This document shows, one piece after another, positions 43,150-51,243 of a stretch of 64,000 nt of DNA. A program made the position numbers and the translations under genes. Under the pieces are notes generated by a model. That model saw nothing but the letters and a program-made list of their open reading frames with translations. It did no database searches and was not told where the DNA came from. Position 1 is the first letter of the stretch. Every line of letters begins with the position of its first letter. Origin of the DNA: JAHHTP01 sp964587555 (GTDB lineage Bacteria > Bacillota > Clostridia > Oscillospirales > Ruminococcaceae); contig CAZPLR010000004.1 in NCBI GenBank assembly GCA_964587555.1, forward strand, positions 12,469-76,468, given 5' to 3'.

Positions 43150-43737
43150 CTAAATGCACTTTCCTTGCTGAAGTGCCAGCGCACGCAAAAACTCTTCCCT
43201 TTTTCCCTCTTGCAGCTCAAACGCGCCGCGATATACAACGGTCAACGTTTTGGCGTTGGGGCTTTTGATCCCGCGCGCCGTCATGCAGCTATGACTGCCG
43301 TTAATCACAACCGCGACATCCGGCGTCCCCGCCGCAAGTGAAACGATCTCGGCAATATCCGCGCCAAGACGCTCCTGCAATTGCAGCCGCTTTGCCGCCA
43401 TCTCGCAGATGCGTGCGATCTTGCTTAGCCCCAGCACTCTCCCATGCGGATAATACCCGACTGCGGCGGTCATATCATACATAAGCGCCATATGATGCTC
43501 ACAGTAGGAAAAAAGCGAAATATCGCTTTCGATAACCAAATCCGAACGCTCTGTTTCAAATGTTTTAGCATACATCTGTGCAATCTCGGCATTGGAGTAC
43601 TGGATACCGGCAAAGACATCCTCATACATCCGCGCCACTCGATCCGGCGTTTCGATCAGCCCTGCGCGCGCAGGATCCTCTCCAAGTGCTTCCAGAATTC
43701 CGCGCACATGATATGCGATCTTCTCTTTATCTATCAT
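43150..43737 (-). CDS. folE: GTP cyclohydrolase I
   Basis: Makes 7,8-dihydroneopterin triphosphate from GTP. Zinc ligands in YCEHHMA and GSHSCMTARG; TPDRVARMYEDVF is typical. Start MIDKEKIA follows AAAGGGAG; 195 aa. Inside the que operon it supplies the QueD substrate, although it can also serve folate synthesis. Confidence 0.95.
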   Translation of the reverse strand: MIDKEKIAYHVRGILEALGEDPARAGLIETPDRVARMYEDVFAGIQYSNAEIAQMYAKTFETERSDLVIESDISLFSYCEHHMALMYDMTAAVGYYPHGRVLGLSKIARICEMAAKRLQLQERLGADIAEIVSLAAGTPDVAVVINGSHSCMTARGIKSPNAKTLTVVYRGAFELQEGKREEFLRALALQQGKCI

Positions 43738-43757
43738 CGACCCGCTCCCTTTCCCGC

Positions 43758-44417
43758 TCAAACGCCCCGTTCCTCCGGACTCCAGATGAATTTATGAAGC
43801 TGTAGCTGCAATCTCGCGCCCCAAAGACGGCGCTCCAGCAAAAAACCGACCATATCCTTCGGCGCAATCCTGCCAAATACCGGGCTGAAGAAAACCTGGC
43901 ACCTTTCCATCAGTCGATATTCCCGGATGATCTGCTCCGCTTTTTTCAGATCGATCCTATCTTGACACACAAACTTAATACTATCCTGCCCGCGCAAAAG
44001 CGGAAGGTTTGAAAGCAGCATCCGGTCTTCCATCCCGCTGCCCGGCAGCTTATAGTCCATTGTGATCCGCACGCGCGGCAGCAAATAGGCAGCGATCTCT
44101 ACTGCGCCGTTTGTTTCAATCTCAAATTGCAGATCATTATCCCGGCCTAATTCAAAAATGAGCGGAAGAAGCTCCTTCTGCAAAAGCGGCTCGCCGCCGG
44201 TCAGCGTGATATGCTTTGCGGCGCTTTTTAACGCCATTTCCCGCAGCTGCTGCGCAGACAGCAGTGCAGTGCAGCTTTCCTGCTCCTGCGCCCAAGCGGT
44301 ATCACAATAGGAACACCGCAGATTGCAGCCGGAAAAGCGGATGAAAAAAGCAGGATATCCGGCGTTCGGCCCCTCGCCATTGACGCTTAAAAAGGCTTCC
44401 GCTATCTGATATTTCAT
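43758..44417 (-). CDS. queE: 7-carboxy-7-deazaguanine synthase
   Basis: Radical SAM enzyme of preQ0 synthesis. The cluster motif is GCNLRCSYCD (C-x3-C-x2-C) near residue 31, followed by ITLTGGEPLLQ. 219 aa. Overlaps queD by 4 nt. Members use SAM, Mg2+ and CPH4. Confidence 0.94.
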   Translation of the reverse strand: MKYQIAEAFLSVNGEGPNAGYPAFFIRFSGCNLRCSYCDTAWAQEQESCTALLSAQQLREMALKSAAKHITLTGGEPLLQKELLPLIFELGRDNDLQFEIETNGAVEIAAYLLPRVRITMDYKLPGSGMEDRMLLSNLPLLRGQDSIKFVCQDRIDLKKAEQIIREYRLMERCQVFFSPVFGRIAPKDMVGFLLERRLWGARLQLQLHKFIWSPEERGV

Positions 44418-44836
44418 GCATCCTCCCGAAAGATCGCCAGATTATCCGGCGTTTCATAAACGGCGACCTCTTTCACCGGAAGCGTTTTTTCGCAAGCGCG
44501 GTAAAAGTACGCCGCCAGCCGCTCAGCAGTCGGCGAAAACGGCAGCTCTACATAGGAAAATCCCTGCGCCGCAAAGGCATCCTTTGTCTGCGGCAGCAGA
44601 CTTCCCTCTCTGCACAAAAGCTTATGGTCAAACGTATCGCACAGGCGGCGCAGCGTTTGCTTCAAGTCAAAAAAGTCAAGCAGCATATCGCACTTTTCTC
44701 CGCTTTGCTGTAAGCTTTTCCCGCTTACCGTCACCGTCACAGTCCAGCGATGACCATGCAGATTTGCGCATTTTCCAGTGTATCCCGGCAGAAAATGCGC
44801 GCTGTCAAAGTGCCCGGAGGCTCTTAGTTCATACAT
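44414..44836 (-). CDS. queD: 6-carboxy-5,6,7,8-tetrahydropterin synthase
   Basis: Converts dihydroneopterin triphosphate to CPH4. Zinc-binding histidines in HFDSAHFLPGY and NLHGHRW. 140 aa. First gene of queD-queE-folE-queC-queF, a full route from GTP to preQ1, immediately behind a riboswitch and terminator. Confidence 0.94.
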   Translation of the reverse strand: MYELRASGHFDSAHFLPGYTGKCANLHGHRWTVTVTVSGKSLQQSGEKCDMLLDFFDLKQTLRRLCDTFDHKLLCREGSLLPQTKDAFAAQGFSYVELPFSPTAERLAAYFYRACEKTLPVKEVAVYETPDNLAIFREDA

Positions 44837-44866
44837 ATCTCATTTCCTTTCGCAAAAAATAGACAA

Positions 44867-44891
44867 TAAAAAAAGCGGACAGAACGTCCGC
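44867..44891 (-). terminator. Terminator in the que operon leader
   Basis: GCGGAC-GTTCT-GTCCGC followed by T7 on the minus strand, 30 nt before queD. It is the likely off-state of the preQ1 riboswitch. Confidence 0.85.
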
Positions 44892-44937
44892 AAAGAAAAG
44901 GTCGTGCGCAACACGCGCACGACCGCTTAAAGCGGCC

Positions 44938-44978
44938 CTGGTTTTCTTTATAGACAGGATGGTACCAACGAACTGTCT
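44938..44978 (-). ncRNA. preQ1 riboswitch aptamer
   Basis: On the minus strand AGACAG pairs with CTGTCT around a loop TTCGTTGGTACCATC, and an A-rich tail ATAAAGAAAACCA follows, whose ACCA can pair with TGGT in the loop. That is the H-type pseudoknot layout of preQ1-I. Two further hairpins (CCGCTT/AGCGG and a 10-bp GGTCGTGCGC/GCGCACGACC stem at 44900-44924) come before the terminator, so a class III-type element is also possible. Upstream of a full preQ1 operon. Confidence 0.8.
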
Positions 44979-44997
44979 GATTCATACTTTCATTTTT

Positions 44998-45006
44998 ATT
45001 ATAGCA
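44998..45006 (-). promoter_or_regulatory. Extended -10 promoter for the que operon
   Basis: TGCTATAAT on the minus strand, 20 nt before the aptamer; a TTGACA lies only 7 bp upstream, too close to be its -35. Confidence 0.6.
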
Positions 45007-45045
45007 CCGTTGTCAAGCCCTTCTTCTCCGCCGCAGAAGCGGCGC

Positions 45046-45074
45046 TTGATTTTTGCCTCTATCCGCGCTATAAT
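45046..45074 (+). promoter_or_regulatory. SigmaA-type promoter for the amidohydrolase gene
   Basis: TTGATT and TATAAT with 17-bp spacing, 30 nt before the ATG. Confidence 0.7.
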
Positions 45075-45104
45075 GAAAAAGACCGCCATAGAAAGGAAAA
45101 AATC

Positions 45105-45896
45105 ATGCGAATCATTGATTTTCATATGCATATCTATCCGGATGGGATCTCCGAGCGCGCTATGGAAGGAATCCGACAATTTTACGGGATTAACAGCCAG
45201 TGCGCCGGAACGGTTTCGGATCTGCTGCTGTGTGGGAAAGCGGCAGGGATTACAGATTTTGTAGTCAACTCGGTCGCTACCACGCCCAAACAGGTCGAAA
45301 GCATCAACCGCTTTATCTTTGACACCTGCACCGCCCATCCGGAATGCGTCGGACTTGCCGCGCTCCACCCGGATATGACCGACGCGGCGTTAGACGACGC
45401 GCTGATACAGATCAAGCGATATAACCTGCGCGGAGTCAAGCTGCATCCGGATTTTCAAAATACTGCGGTGGATTCCCCAAAAATGGCGCGTATTTTTGCG
45501 CGGCTGGAGAACCGTCTGCCAGTGCTGCTCCACTGCGGAGATTACCGCACCGACCTTTCGCATCCGCGCCGCCTTGCCAAAGTACTCGACGCCTTCCCAA
45601 AGCTGACCGTAATTGCTGCGCATTTTGGCGGATGGCCGATCTTTGACTACGCTCTGGAATATTTGCTGGACCGCCGCTGTTATCTTGACCTTTCCAGCAG
45701 TATCATGTACACCGGACCAAAGCGTGCAAAGGAGCTGATCCGTTTTTATGGCGCGGACCGCATCCTATTCGGCACGGACTATCCGATGTGGGAGCCCAAA
45801 AGCCAATTAGACGCTTTCCTTTCTTTATCTCTTACCGAGAAGGAGAATAAAAAAATCCTTTTCGCCAACGCCGCTAAGCTATTGGAGATCGAATGA
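45105..45896 (+). CDS. Amidohydrolase_2-family metal-dependent hydrolase
   Basis: TIM-barrel hydrolase. Metal motif IIDFHMHIYPDG at the N-terminus, GVKLHPDFQ near residue 110, VLLHCGDY, AAHFGGWP and FGTDYPMW near the C-terminus. 263 aa. Substrate is not predictable. Its last codon overlaps the NUDIX remnant (ATGA). Confidence 0.87.
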   Translation: MRIIDFHMHIYPDGISERAMEGIRQFYGINSQCAGTVSDLLLCGKAAGITDFVVNSVATTPKQVESINRFIFDTCTAHPECVGLAALHPDMTDAALDDALIQIKRYNLRGVKLHPDFQNTAVDSPKMARIFARLENRLPVLLHCGDYRTDLSHPRRLAKVLDAFPKLTVIAAHFGGWPIFDYALEYLLDRRCYLDLSSSIMYTGPKRAKELIRFYGADRILFGTDYPMWEPKSQLDAFLSLSLTEKENKKILFANAAKLLEIE

Positions 45897-46064
45897 TGAA
45901 AACCTTTGGGACAAAAATAGAAAATATACAATATTATACCCGCGAGGGCGCATATCTGATTGCAGAAAAGGATCAAAAAATCGCCGTTATTCATTTGCTA
46001 AAGGGCGTTTTTTGCCGAACAGCAGGAATGGGCTGTCGCAAAATATCTTTCTACAAAAAAATAA
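45893..46064 (+). pseudogene. NUDIX hydrolase remnant with internal deletion
   Basis: The first about 38 residues (TFGTKIENIQYYTREGAYLI, IAVIHLLKGVF) look like the start of a NUDIX protein, but the expected LPGGGIE-type NUDIX box is missing. Shortly after, in another frame, EQQEWAVAKYLSTKK and a stop at 46062 look like a NUDIX C-terminus. The simplest reading is loss of the middle of the gene with a frame change. The intact frame alone would give an unlikely 74-aa product ending at 46117. Confidence 0.55.
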
Positions 46065-46133
46065 ATGAATTTTTTGATCCTCCGTCATCCATCAAAGCGG
46101 GATGCTCTGCCGGATGAGCGCGGTGATCCAAAG

Positions 46134-46390
46134 CTAACCCATTTCATCCATCCCTTCCAGCCGCGCAATTACAGGCGGCTGCTGCACATCATAAGAATGG
46201 ATCACAACCTTTAGCTCCTGCGTATCGCACCTCACTGTTTCGTTTATCACCTCTGCGCGCCTGCAAAACCCCTCATGCGCCGTCCGATCCTCCGGCTTTG
46301 CCGCAAGGAAAACGGCTGTCGGACCATCTGCGCCGCCGATGATACCGATACAAGCGGCGGCGTATCTTCCGGCGGAATGACGCCGTTTAT
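46134..46390 (-). CDS. C-terminal part of a GIIGGADGPT-motif protein (cut by gap 2)
   Basis: The first in-frame segment after the gap reads IGIIGGADGPTAVFLAAKPED, then a hydrophilic C-terminus ending at 46134. The motif is best known from the Na+-translocating decarboxylase beta subunit, yet this protein is small and soluble-looking; short clostridial proteins that share only this motif exist. The part upstream of the gap is in another frame, so the assembled gene is broken at or near the gap. Confidence 0.6.
46336..46390. repeat. 55-bp contig-end copy, left of gap 2
   Basis: Identical to 46491-46545 and ends at the N run, as at gap 1. Confidence 0.85.
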
Positions 46391-46490
46391 NNNNNNNNNN
46401 NNNNNNNNNNNNNNNNNNNNNNNNNNNNNNNNNNNNNNNNNNNNNNNNNNNNNNNNNNNNNNNNNNNNNNNNNNNNNNNNNNNNNNNNNN
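46391..46490. other. Assembly gap 2 (100 N)
   Basis: One hundred N inside a coding region; both edges carry the same 55-mer, so true missing length may be zero or negative. Confidence 0.97.
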
Positions 46491-46545
46491 CCGATGATAC
46501 CGATACAAGCGGCGGCGTATCTTCCGGCGGAATGACGCCGTTTAT
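46491..46545. repeat. 55-bp contig-end copy, right of gap 2
   Basis: Second exact copy of the 55-mer at 46336-46390. Confidence 0.85.
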
Positions 46546-46737
46546 CTCAGCGATATTCCATTCCTCCCTTTTCTCGGCATATTCCTCATCCCATGTCAGC
46601 GCAACCAGCCGGTCTGCCCCGTCAAAACGGTATACGCCCGCCAAAGAAACATGACTGCTCTGCGCAGCATATTCCCGCCCGATCACGCGATATTCGCACT
46701 TCTGCTGCACCAAGTCATAAAGCTCTGAAAAATTCAT
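46491..46737 (-). CDS. N-terminal part of the GIIGGADGPT-motif protein (cut by gap 2)
   Basis: Starts MNFSELYDLVQQK after GGGGGTG, then SLAGVYRFDGADRLVALTWDEEY and NIAEINGVIPPEDTPPLV before the gap. About 82 residues are visible; a start at 46767 is also possible. If the duplicated 55-mer is collapsed and one nucleotide is added near its end, the frame runs straight into IGIIGGADGPT, giving one protein of about 150 aa. Function is unknown. Confidence 0.6.
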
Positions 46738-46866
46738 ACGTACACCCCCATCTATATTTTCCGTCATGGGCAGAAAAACATGCTCCGCCTCACCTGTAAG
46801 CATATTATAACATAGCCCTTATCAGGATGCAGCCGATAAAAAACGCCGATTGGATAGATCGGCGGT

Positions 46867-47436
46867 TTAACTTCTAACGGTTAATTTTTCAATGCTTCTG
46901 CCCTCGCGCAGCAGCTTGCAATAGATATTGGTACAACGACGGTAACGCTCAAAGGTCTTTTCTGCCTGCTCCTGATCGCCATATACCTTCCAAAGGCCGG
47001 ATAATTTATAGTTCCTCCCCTTATTCAGCATGAACCCCTTCACATCGGCAAGCGGATAATCCAAAAAGACGCCGATCTCATGCGGAAATTCCTCTTTTCC
47101 CGCCGCTGCCGCCATCCGATGAGAAAGCCGCCGCAGCGCTGTTTCCCAACCGCGAAGCGACGCAGTGTCATAGCCGCAGTCGGATAAAAATTGGCGCGTT
47201 TCTTGATCTAACAGAAGCTGCCGCAGTCTGCTGATTCGCACACAGCAAAGCGCCGCACGGTTTTCCCCACAGCGCAGCGGGTATAAAATCACGCCCTTCC
47301 CGCTTAAGCGGCGATTGAACTGCGCGATCTGTGCGTAAAGGCTTTCCTTATTTTCATAACAGCAACAAAATAGGCTGCACGCCTTGATGTTTGCCAGCGT
47401 CGGAGAACAGCAGGCGACAAACATTTCCTCTGACAT
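46867..47436 (-). CDS. DUF3793-family protein
   Basis: 189 aa. Opens with CCSPTLANIKACSLF and has HEIGVFLDYPLADVKGFMLNKG then GLWKVYGDQEQAEKTFERYRRC, the DUF3793 signature. Soluble, Cys-rich, no signal peptide. Second gene after DUF2325; together they sit behind a DtxR/IdeR-like operator. In other clostridia such genes occur near iron transport; a role in metal handling is inference. Confidence 0.85.
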   Translation of the reverse strand: MSEEMFVACCSPTLANIKACSLFCCCYENKESLYAQIAQFNRRLSGKGVILYPLRCGENRAALCCVRISRLRQLLLDQETRQFLSDCGYDTASLRGWETALRRLSHRMAAAAGKEEFPHEIGVFLDYPLADVKGFMLNKGRNYKLSGLWKVYGDQEQAEKTFERYRRCTNIYCKLLREGRSIEKLTVRS

Positions 47437-47447
47437 CTGATCCTCCC

Positions 47448-47747
47448 TTACATTTCTCCGCGCAGAAGCGGAAGATATTCGTCAAGTATCCCGCGCAGCG
47501 CAAAAAGCGAGGAGGAATGCGACCGCGCAACCATGATATTCTGCCCCTTACACTCCTTCATCGCGCCCTGCGCCATCTTATGCGACATCGTGCCGGTGAA
47601 CATTACAAGCAGATCAGGAGAACCGATCTTTCCGCGTAATGTGCCGTTGATCTTGGCATATACCTTTGCCTTACAGCCATTTTCTCTGCAAAGCTCCTCA
47701 TATTCCCGTTCCATTCGTTCGTTTCCGCCCAAAATAACTACGCTCAT
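47448..47747 (-). CDS. DUF2325-family protein
   Basis: 99 aa, single domain: VVILGGNERMEREYEELCRE at the N-terminus, DLLVMFTGTMSHKMA and IMVARSHSSSLFALRGILDEY follow, a typical DUF2325 (flavodoxin-like alpha/beta) pattern. First gene of the DUF2325-DUF3793 operon, transcribed from a promoter whose start site is covered by a palindromic operator. Confidence 0.87.
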   Translation of the reverse strand: MSVVILGGNERMEREYEELCRENGCKAKVYAKINGTLRGKIGSPDLLVMFTGTMSHKMAQGAMKECKGQNIMVARSHSSSLFALRGILDEYLPLLRGEM

Positions 47748-47876
47748 CTCTTTTCTCCTTTAACCTTTCCATTTTTCTGACACCTATACCGCACAGCAGG
47801 ATGGAAAATTACGCCATATCATCGCAACTGCTTATCTTCCTATGAGTTAGTTTAAAATAACCATATTGCAAAGTGA

Positions 47877-47892
47877 GTTAGCCTTGGCTAAC
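47877..47892. promoter_or_regulatory. DtxR/IdeR-like iron-box palindrome at the DUF2325 start site
   Basis: GTTAGCC-TT-GGCTAAC, 7-bp arms, similar to the DtxR/IdeR consensus core. It lies 6 bp downstream of the -10, over the start site, where a repressor would block transcription. Confidence 0.65.
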
Positions 47893-47898
47893 AATTAA

Positions 47899-47927
47899 AT
47901 CATATCATAAATTCCCTCGCTTGTCAA
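47899..47927 (-). promoter_or_regulatory. SigmaA-type promoter for DUF2325-DUF3793
   Basis: TTGACA and TATGAT with 17-bp spacing on the minus strand, directly upstream of the palindrome. The remaining leader to 47748 shows no gene. Confidence 0.8.
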
Positions 47928-47937
47928 GCGAAAAAAT

Positions 47938-47970
47938 AAAAAAATTCCGCCATACAAAGGTATGGCGGAA
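47938..47970 (-). terminator. Terminator of the Sel1-repeat gene
   Basis: TTCCGCCATAC pairs with GTATGGCGGAA, followed by a T7 run on the minus strand. Confidence 0.88.
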
Positions 47971-47986
47971 AAGGCCTGTATTATCA

Positions 47987-49054
47987 CTAGCATTGTTCTT
48001 CGGAATTTGCGGCTTCAAAAGCCTCCTTCGCAGTATCCTCCATTGCAGTCAGATCGGCATCCTGCGGAACATCTTCATCGGCTGGATAGGAAATCGGCGG
48101 TTCTTCTTCCGCGGTATCTTCCATGACCGTATCGCAGCCCTTACAGCCGCTGCAATCGCCTAAGCAGTCCTCATTGTCCTCAGCAGCCGGAATGCTGGAC
48201 GCTTCCTCATCCTCCTGCGGCGTAGTGATCGGGATGTCAAAGATACCGGATTCCTCTGCATCATCAACCTCTTCCTGATCATCATCCAGCAGATCGTCAT
48301 CCCAGAACATATCGGTGTCAAGCGGCAGATAATCAAGCTCCAAGCCATTCCACATCGCATCCATATCGTTCTTTTCCTCTTCCGAAAGATCCGGATGGCG
48401 TTTTTCATACCACTCGCGCACAAGCTCCACAGGAAAATCGGTTTCATCAGCGGTAACGTCAGCCAGTTCGCCTAAAACATCTTTCGCGCTCTCATCTCCG
48501 GAGGCAGCAGCCATTGCATACCAGTAAAATGCGTCCAGCGGATTGACCTCGGTTCCCTTACCGGACTCATAACATTCCGCCAGCATCGCCCAAGACGGCT
48601 CGTAGCCCCCCTCCGCCGCATCGCGGTAAAGCGTAAAGCAGCTTTCATAATCCTGCATCACGCCCAAGCCCTCGGCGTACATCTCAGCCAGCACGCAGGC
48701 GGCTTCATAGTTGCCCATTTTGGCGGCATTGCGGAAGCACTCCGCCGCCTTCAACAGGTGCTGCGGCTCCTCCTCGTCTGCCGCAAGCAGTTGTCCCTTA
48801 GCAAGCCAGTCCTCAGCAGAAAGCTTTGCCGGACGGGATTTTCTCGCCGGCTTTTTCTTCGGCTCTGCTGTTTCTTCCGGCTGCTCCTCACACGCATGGA
48901 CTGCGTTGGTTTCACCAGCGGTATCGCCAGCCGTTTCTTCCTGCGGATTCTGAGCCGCTTTTTTCGCCGTCTGCTGTTTATTCAGCTGATAAAGTGCAAC
49001 GGCAGCGCCGCCGATCAACGCGCCAACGCCTAAAATTTTGAAAAGATTTGCCAT
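47987..49054 (-). CDS. Sel1-repeat protein with membrane anchor and acidic tail
   Basis: N-terminal hydrophobic segment (ILGVGALIGGAAVALYQL), a Lys/Glu-rich linker, then about three Sel1/TPR-like repeats (residues 95-200: AAECFRNAAKMGNYEAACVL, LYRDAAEGGYEPSWAMLAEC, FYWYAMAAASGDESAKDVLG). The C-terminal 150 residues are very acidic and include a cysteine cluster DCLGDCSGCKGC. 355 aa. Sel1 repeats mediate protein contacts; function unknown. Confidence 0.82.
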   Translation of the reverse strand: MANLFKILGVGALIGGAAVALYQLNKQQTAKKAAQNPQEETAGDTAGETNAVHACEEQPEETAEPKKKPARKSRPAKLSAEDWLAKGQLLAADEEEPQHLLKAAECFRNAAKMGNYEAACVLAEMYAEGLGVMQDYESCFTLYRDAAEGGYEPSWAMLAECYESGKGTEVNPLDAFYWYAMAAASGDESAKDVLGELADVTADETDFPVELVREWYEKRHPDLSEEEKNDMDAMWNGLELDYLPLDTDMFWDDDLLDDDQEEVDDAEESGIFDIPITTPQEDEEASSIPAAEDNEDCLGDCSGCKGCDTVMEDTAEEEPPISYPADEDVPQDADLTAMEDTAKEAFEAANSEEQC

Positions 49055-49108
49055 CTTATAGTCCTCCGTTTCATTCGCTTTGCAGGCTGCAAAGACCTTT
49101 ATATTTAT

Positions 49109-49117
49109 ATTATAGCA
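49109..49117 (-). promoter_or_regulatory. Extended -10 promoter for the Sel1-repeat gene
   Basis: TGCTATAAT on the minus strand, about 55 nt before the ATG; no well-spaced -35. Confidence 0.5.
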
Positions 49118-49178
49118 CGAAAAAGTCCAAATGCTGCAAATAAATCGTGTACCAATTGTAAATTAAAGATGAAAGCCG

Positions 49179-51152
49179 TCAATCCTTGCCCTGCAGCGCG
49201 CGGATCTTGTCGCGCAGGAAAGCCGCATGCTCGAATTCCAGAAGCTTTGCCGCCTCCTTCATCTCGTGGGTGAGCTTTTCGATCTCCACCTGCTTCTGCG
49301 CAGCGGTCAGGGTGTGATTCTTTCCCTTTCCTTTCGGCTCCTTATGCGATATTTCAATGATCTCTCTGACGTCCTTGCGGATCGTCTGCGGCGTGATGCC
49401 GTGTTCCTCATTATATGCCTGCTGGATTCTGCGGCGGCGGTTGGTTTCTTCAATTGCCGCAAGCATCTGCGGCGTTACCTCGTCGGCGTACATAATGACC
49501 TGACCGGAAACGTTTCGCGCCGCGCGTCCGATGGTCTGGATCAGCGAGGTTTCACTGCGCAGAAAGCCCGCCTTATCCGCGTCTAAAATACAGACAAGCG
49601 ACACCTCAGGAATATCCAGCCCCTCGCGCAGCAGGTTGATGCCAACCAGCACGTCAAATACGCCAAGCCGAAGATCACGGATGATCTCCATACGTTCAAT
49701 TGTATCGATATCGTGGTGCATATAACGCACCTTGATGCCGTTTTTCTCCAAATAAGCGGTCAGATCCTCCGCCATCTTTTTGGTCAGCGTAGTGATAAGC
49801 ACACGCTCGCCCCTTTCGCTGCGCAGCCGTATTTCAGACTGCAGATCCTCGATCTGACCTTCAATAGGCTTAACAATCACCTCCGGATCAATCAAACCGG
49901 TCGGTCGGATCACTTGCTCCACCACCTGCGTCGAATGCTCCCGCTCAAACGTCCCCGGCGTCGCGCTGACATAAACAACCTGATTTAACCGCTCGCGGAA
50001 TTCTCCAAAGTTAAGCGGGCGGTTATCATAGGCGCTCGGCAGCCGGAATCCATAATCGATCAGCGTTTCCTTTCTTGCGCGATCTCCCGCGTACATTCCG
50101 CCGATCTGCGGTACGCTGACATGTGACTCGTCGATAAACATGAGGTAATCCTTCGGGAAATGGTCGAATAGAGTATATGGCGTTGACCCGGGCGCGCGTC
50201 CGGAAAGCACACGGGAATAATTCTCGATCCCCTTGCAGAAGCCGATCTCCCGCAGCATCTCCACATCGTAGCGTGTGCGCTGCTCGATGCGCTGCGCCTC
50301 CAAAAGCTTACCTCGGTCGGTAAAAAACTTCACCCGTTCCGCCATCTCGCGCTCCAGCTCATCCGCCGCCTGCTCCAGCTTTTCCGGCGGTACAATATAG
50401 TGAGACGCGGGGTAAATCGCAACGTGGTCGATATACTGCTTCACCGCGCCGGTCAACGGGTTGATCTCCGCGATCCGGTCGATCTCTTCCCCAAAAAATT
50501 CGACGCGGATTGCCGTTTCACCCGAATATGCCGGAAATATCTCCAATACGTCGCCGTGTGCGCGAAATTTATTGCGGACGAAGTTGACGTCGTTTCGCTC
50601 ATACTGGATCCGGACCAAGTCCTTCATGATTTCATCCCGGTCGCGCTCGGTTCCAACGCGCAGCGAGATTACCATGCTGCGGTAGTCAATCGGGCTGCCA
50701 AGCGAATAGATGCAGGATACGCTCGCAACGATGATTACGTCCCGCCGCTCTGCCAAAGCGCTGGTTGCAGAATGCCTGAGCTTGTCGATCTCGTCATTGA
50801 TCGCGCTGTCTTTTTCAATATAGGTATCGGTCTGCGGAATATACGCCTCCGGTTGGTAGTAATCGTAGTAGGATACATAGTACTCAACCGCATTATGCGG
50901 GAAAAACTCCTTTAGCTCGCTGCAAAGCTGTGCCGCAAGCGTTTTATTGTGCGCGAACACCAACGTTGGACGGTTCACCTGCGCAATTACGTTTGCCATC
51001 GTAAAGGTCTTTCCCGAACCAGTCACGCCAAGCAGCGTCTGTTCCTTATCTCCGCGCTGTATGCCGTTTACAAGCGCCTTGATCGCCTGCGGCTGATCTC
51101 CGGTCGGACGATAATCCGACACCAGCTCAAAATGATCTAAAATTTTTTTCAT
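49179..51152 (-). CDS. uvrB: Excinuclease ABC subunit B
   Basis: Damage-verifying helicase of nucleotide excision repair. Walker A GVTGSGKTFTMANVI near residue 43, beta-hairpin region YYDYYQPEAYIPQTDTYIEK, DEAD-like motif FIDESHVS, motifs V-VI with LLREGLDIPEV and QTIGRAARN, and a C-terminal UVR domain. 657 aa is normal. uvrA is not adjacent here. Confidence 0.97.
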   Translation of the reverse strand: MKKILDHFELVSDYRPTGDQPQAIKALVNGIQRGDKEQTLLGVTGSGKTFTMANVIAQVNRPTLVFAHNKTLAAQLCSELKEFFPHNAVEYYVSYYDYYQPEAYIPQTDTYIEKDSAINDEIDKLRHSATSALAERRDVIIVASVSCIYSLGSPIDYRSMVISLRVGTERDRDEIMKDLVRIQYERNDVNFVRNKFRAHGDVLEIFPAYSGETAIRVEFFGEEIDRIAEINPLTGAVKQYIDHVAIYPASHYIVPPEKLEQAADELEREMAERVKFFTDRGKLLEAQRIEQRTRYDVEMLREIGFCKGIENYSRVLSGRAPGSTPYTLFDHFPKDYLMFIDESHVSVPQIGGMYAGDRARKETLIDYGFRLPSAYDNRPLNFGEFRERLNQVVYVSATPGTFEREHSTQVVEQVIRPTGLIDPEVIVKPIEGQIEDLQSEIRLRSERGERVLITTLTKKMAEDLTAYLEKNGIKVRYMHHDIDTIERMEIIRDLRLGVFDVLVGINLLREGLDIPEVSLVCILDADKAGFLRSETSLIQTIGRAARNVSGQVIMYADEVTPQMLAAIEETNRRRRIQQAYNEEHGITPQTIRKDVREIIEISHKEPKGKGKNHTLTAAQKQVEIEKLTHEMKEAAKLLEFEHAAFLRDKIRALQGKD

Positions 51153-51214
51153 GCACGCTATCGCTCCCTCCGCGCTTTGCCTTGCTTCCTCTTATTGATG
51201 CGCCGTATGTCACT

Positions 51215-51243
51215 AGTATATCACACTGCCATCAAGATTACAA
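51215..51243 (-). promoter_or_regulatory. SigmaA-type promoter for uvrB
   Basis: TTGTAA and TATACT with 17-bp spacing, about 65 nt before the ATG. Confidence 0.65.

Noticed and set aside
46134..46390. Na+-translocating decarboxylase beta subunit
   Set aside because: Only the GIIGGADGPT motif is shared; length and hydropathy do not fit the membrane subunit.
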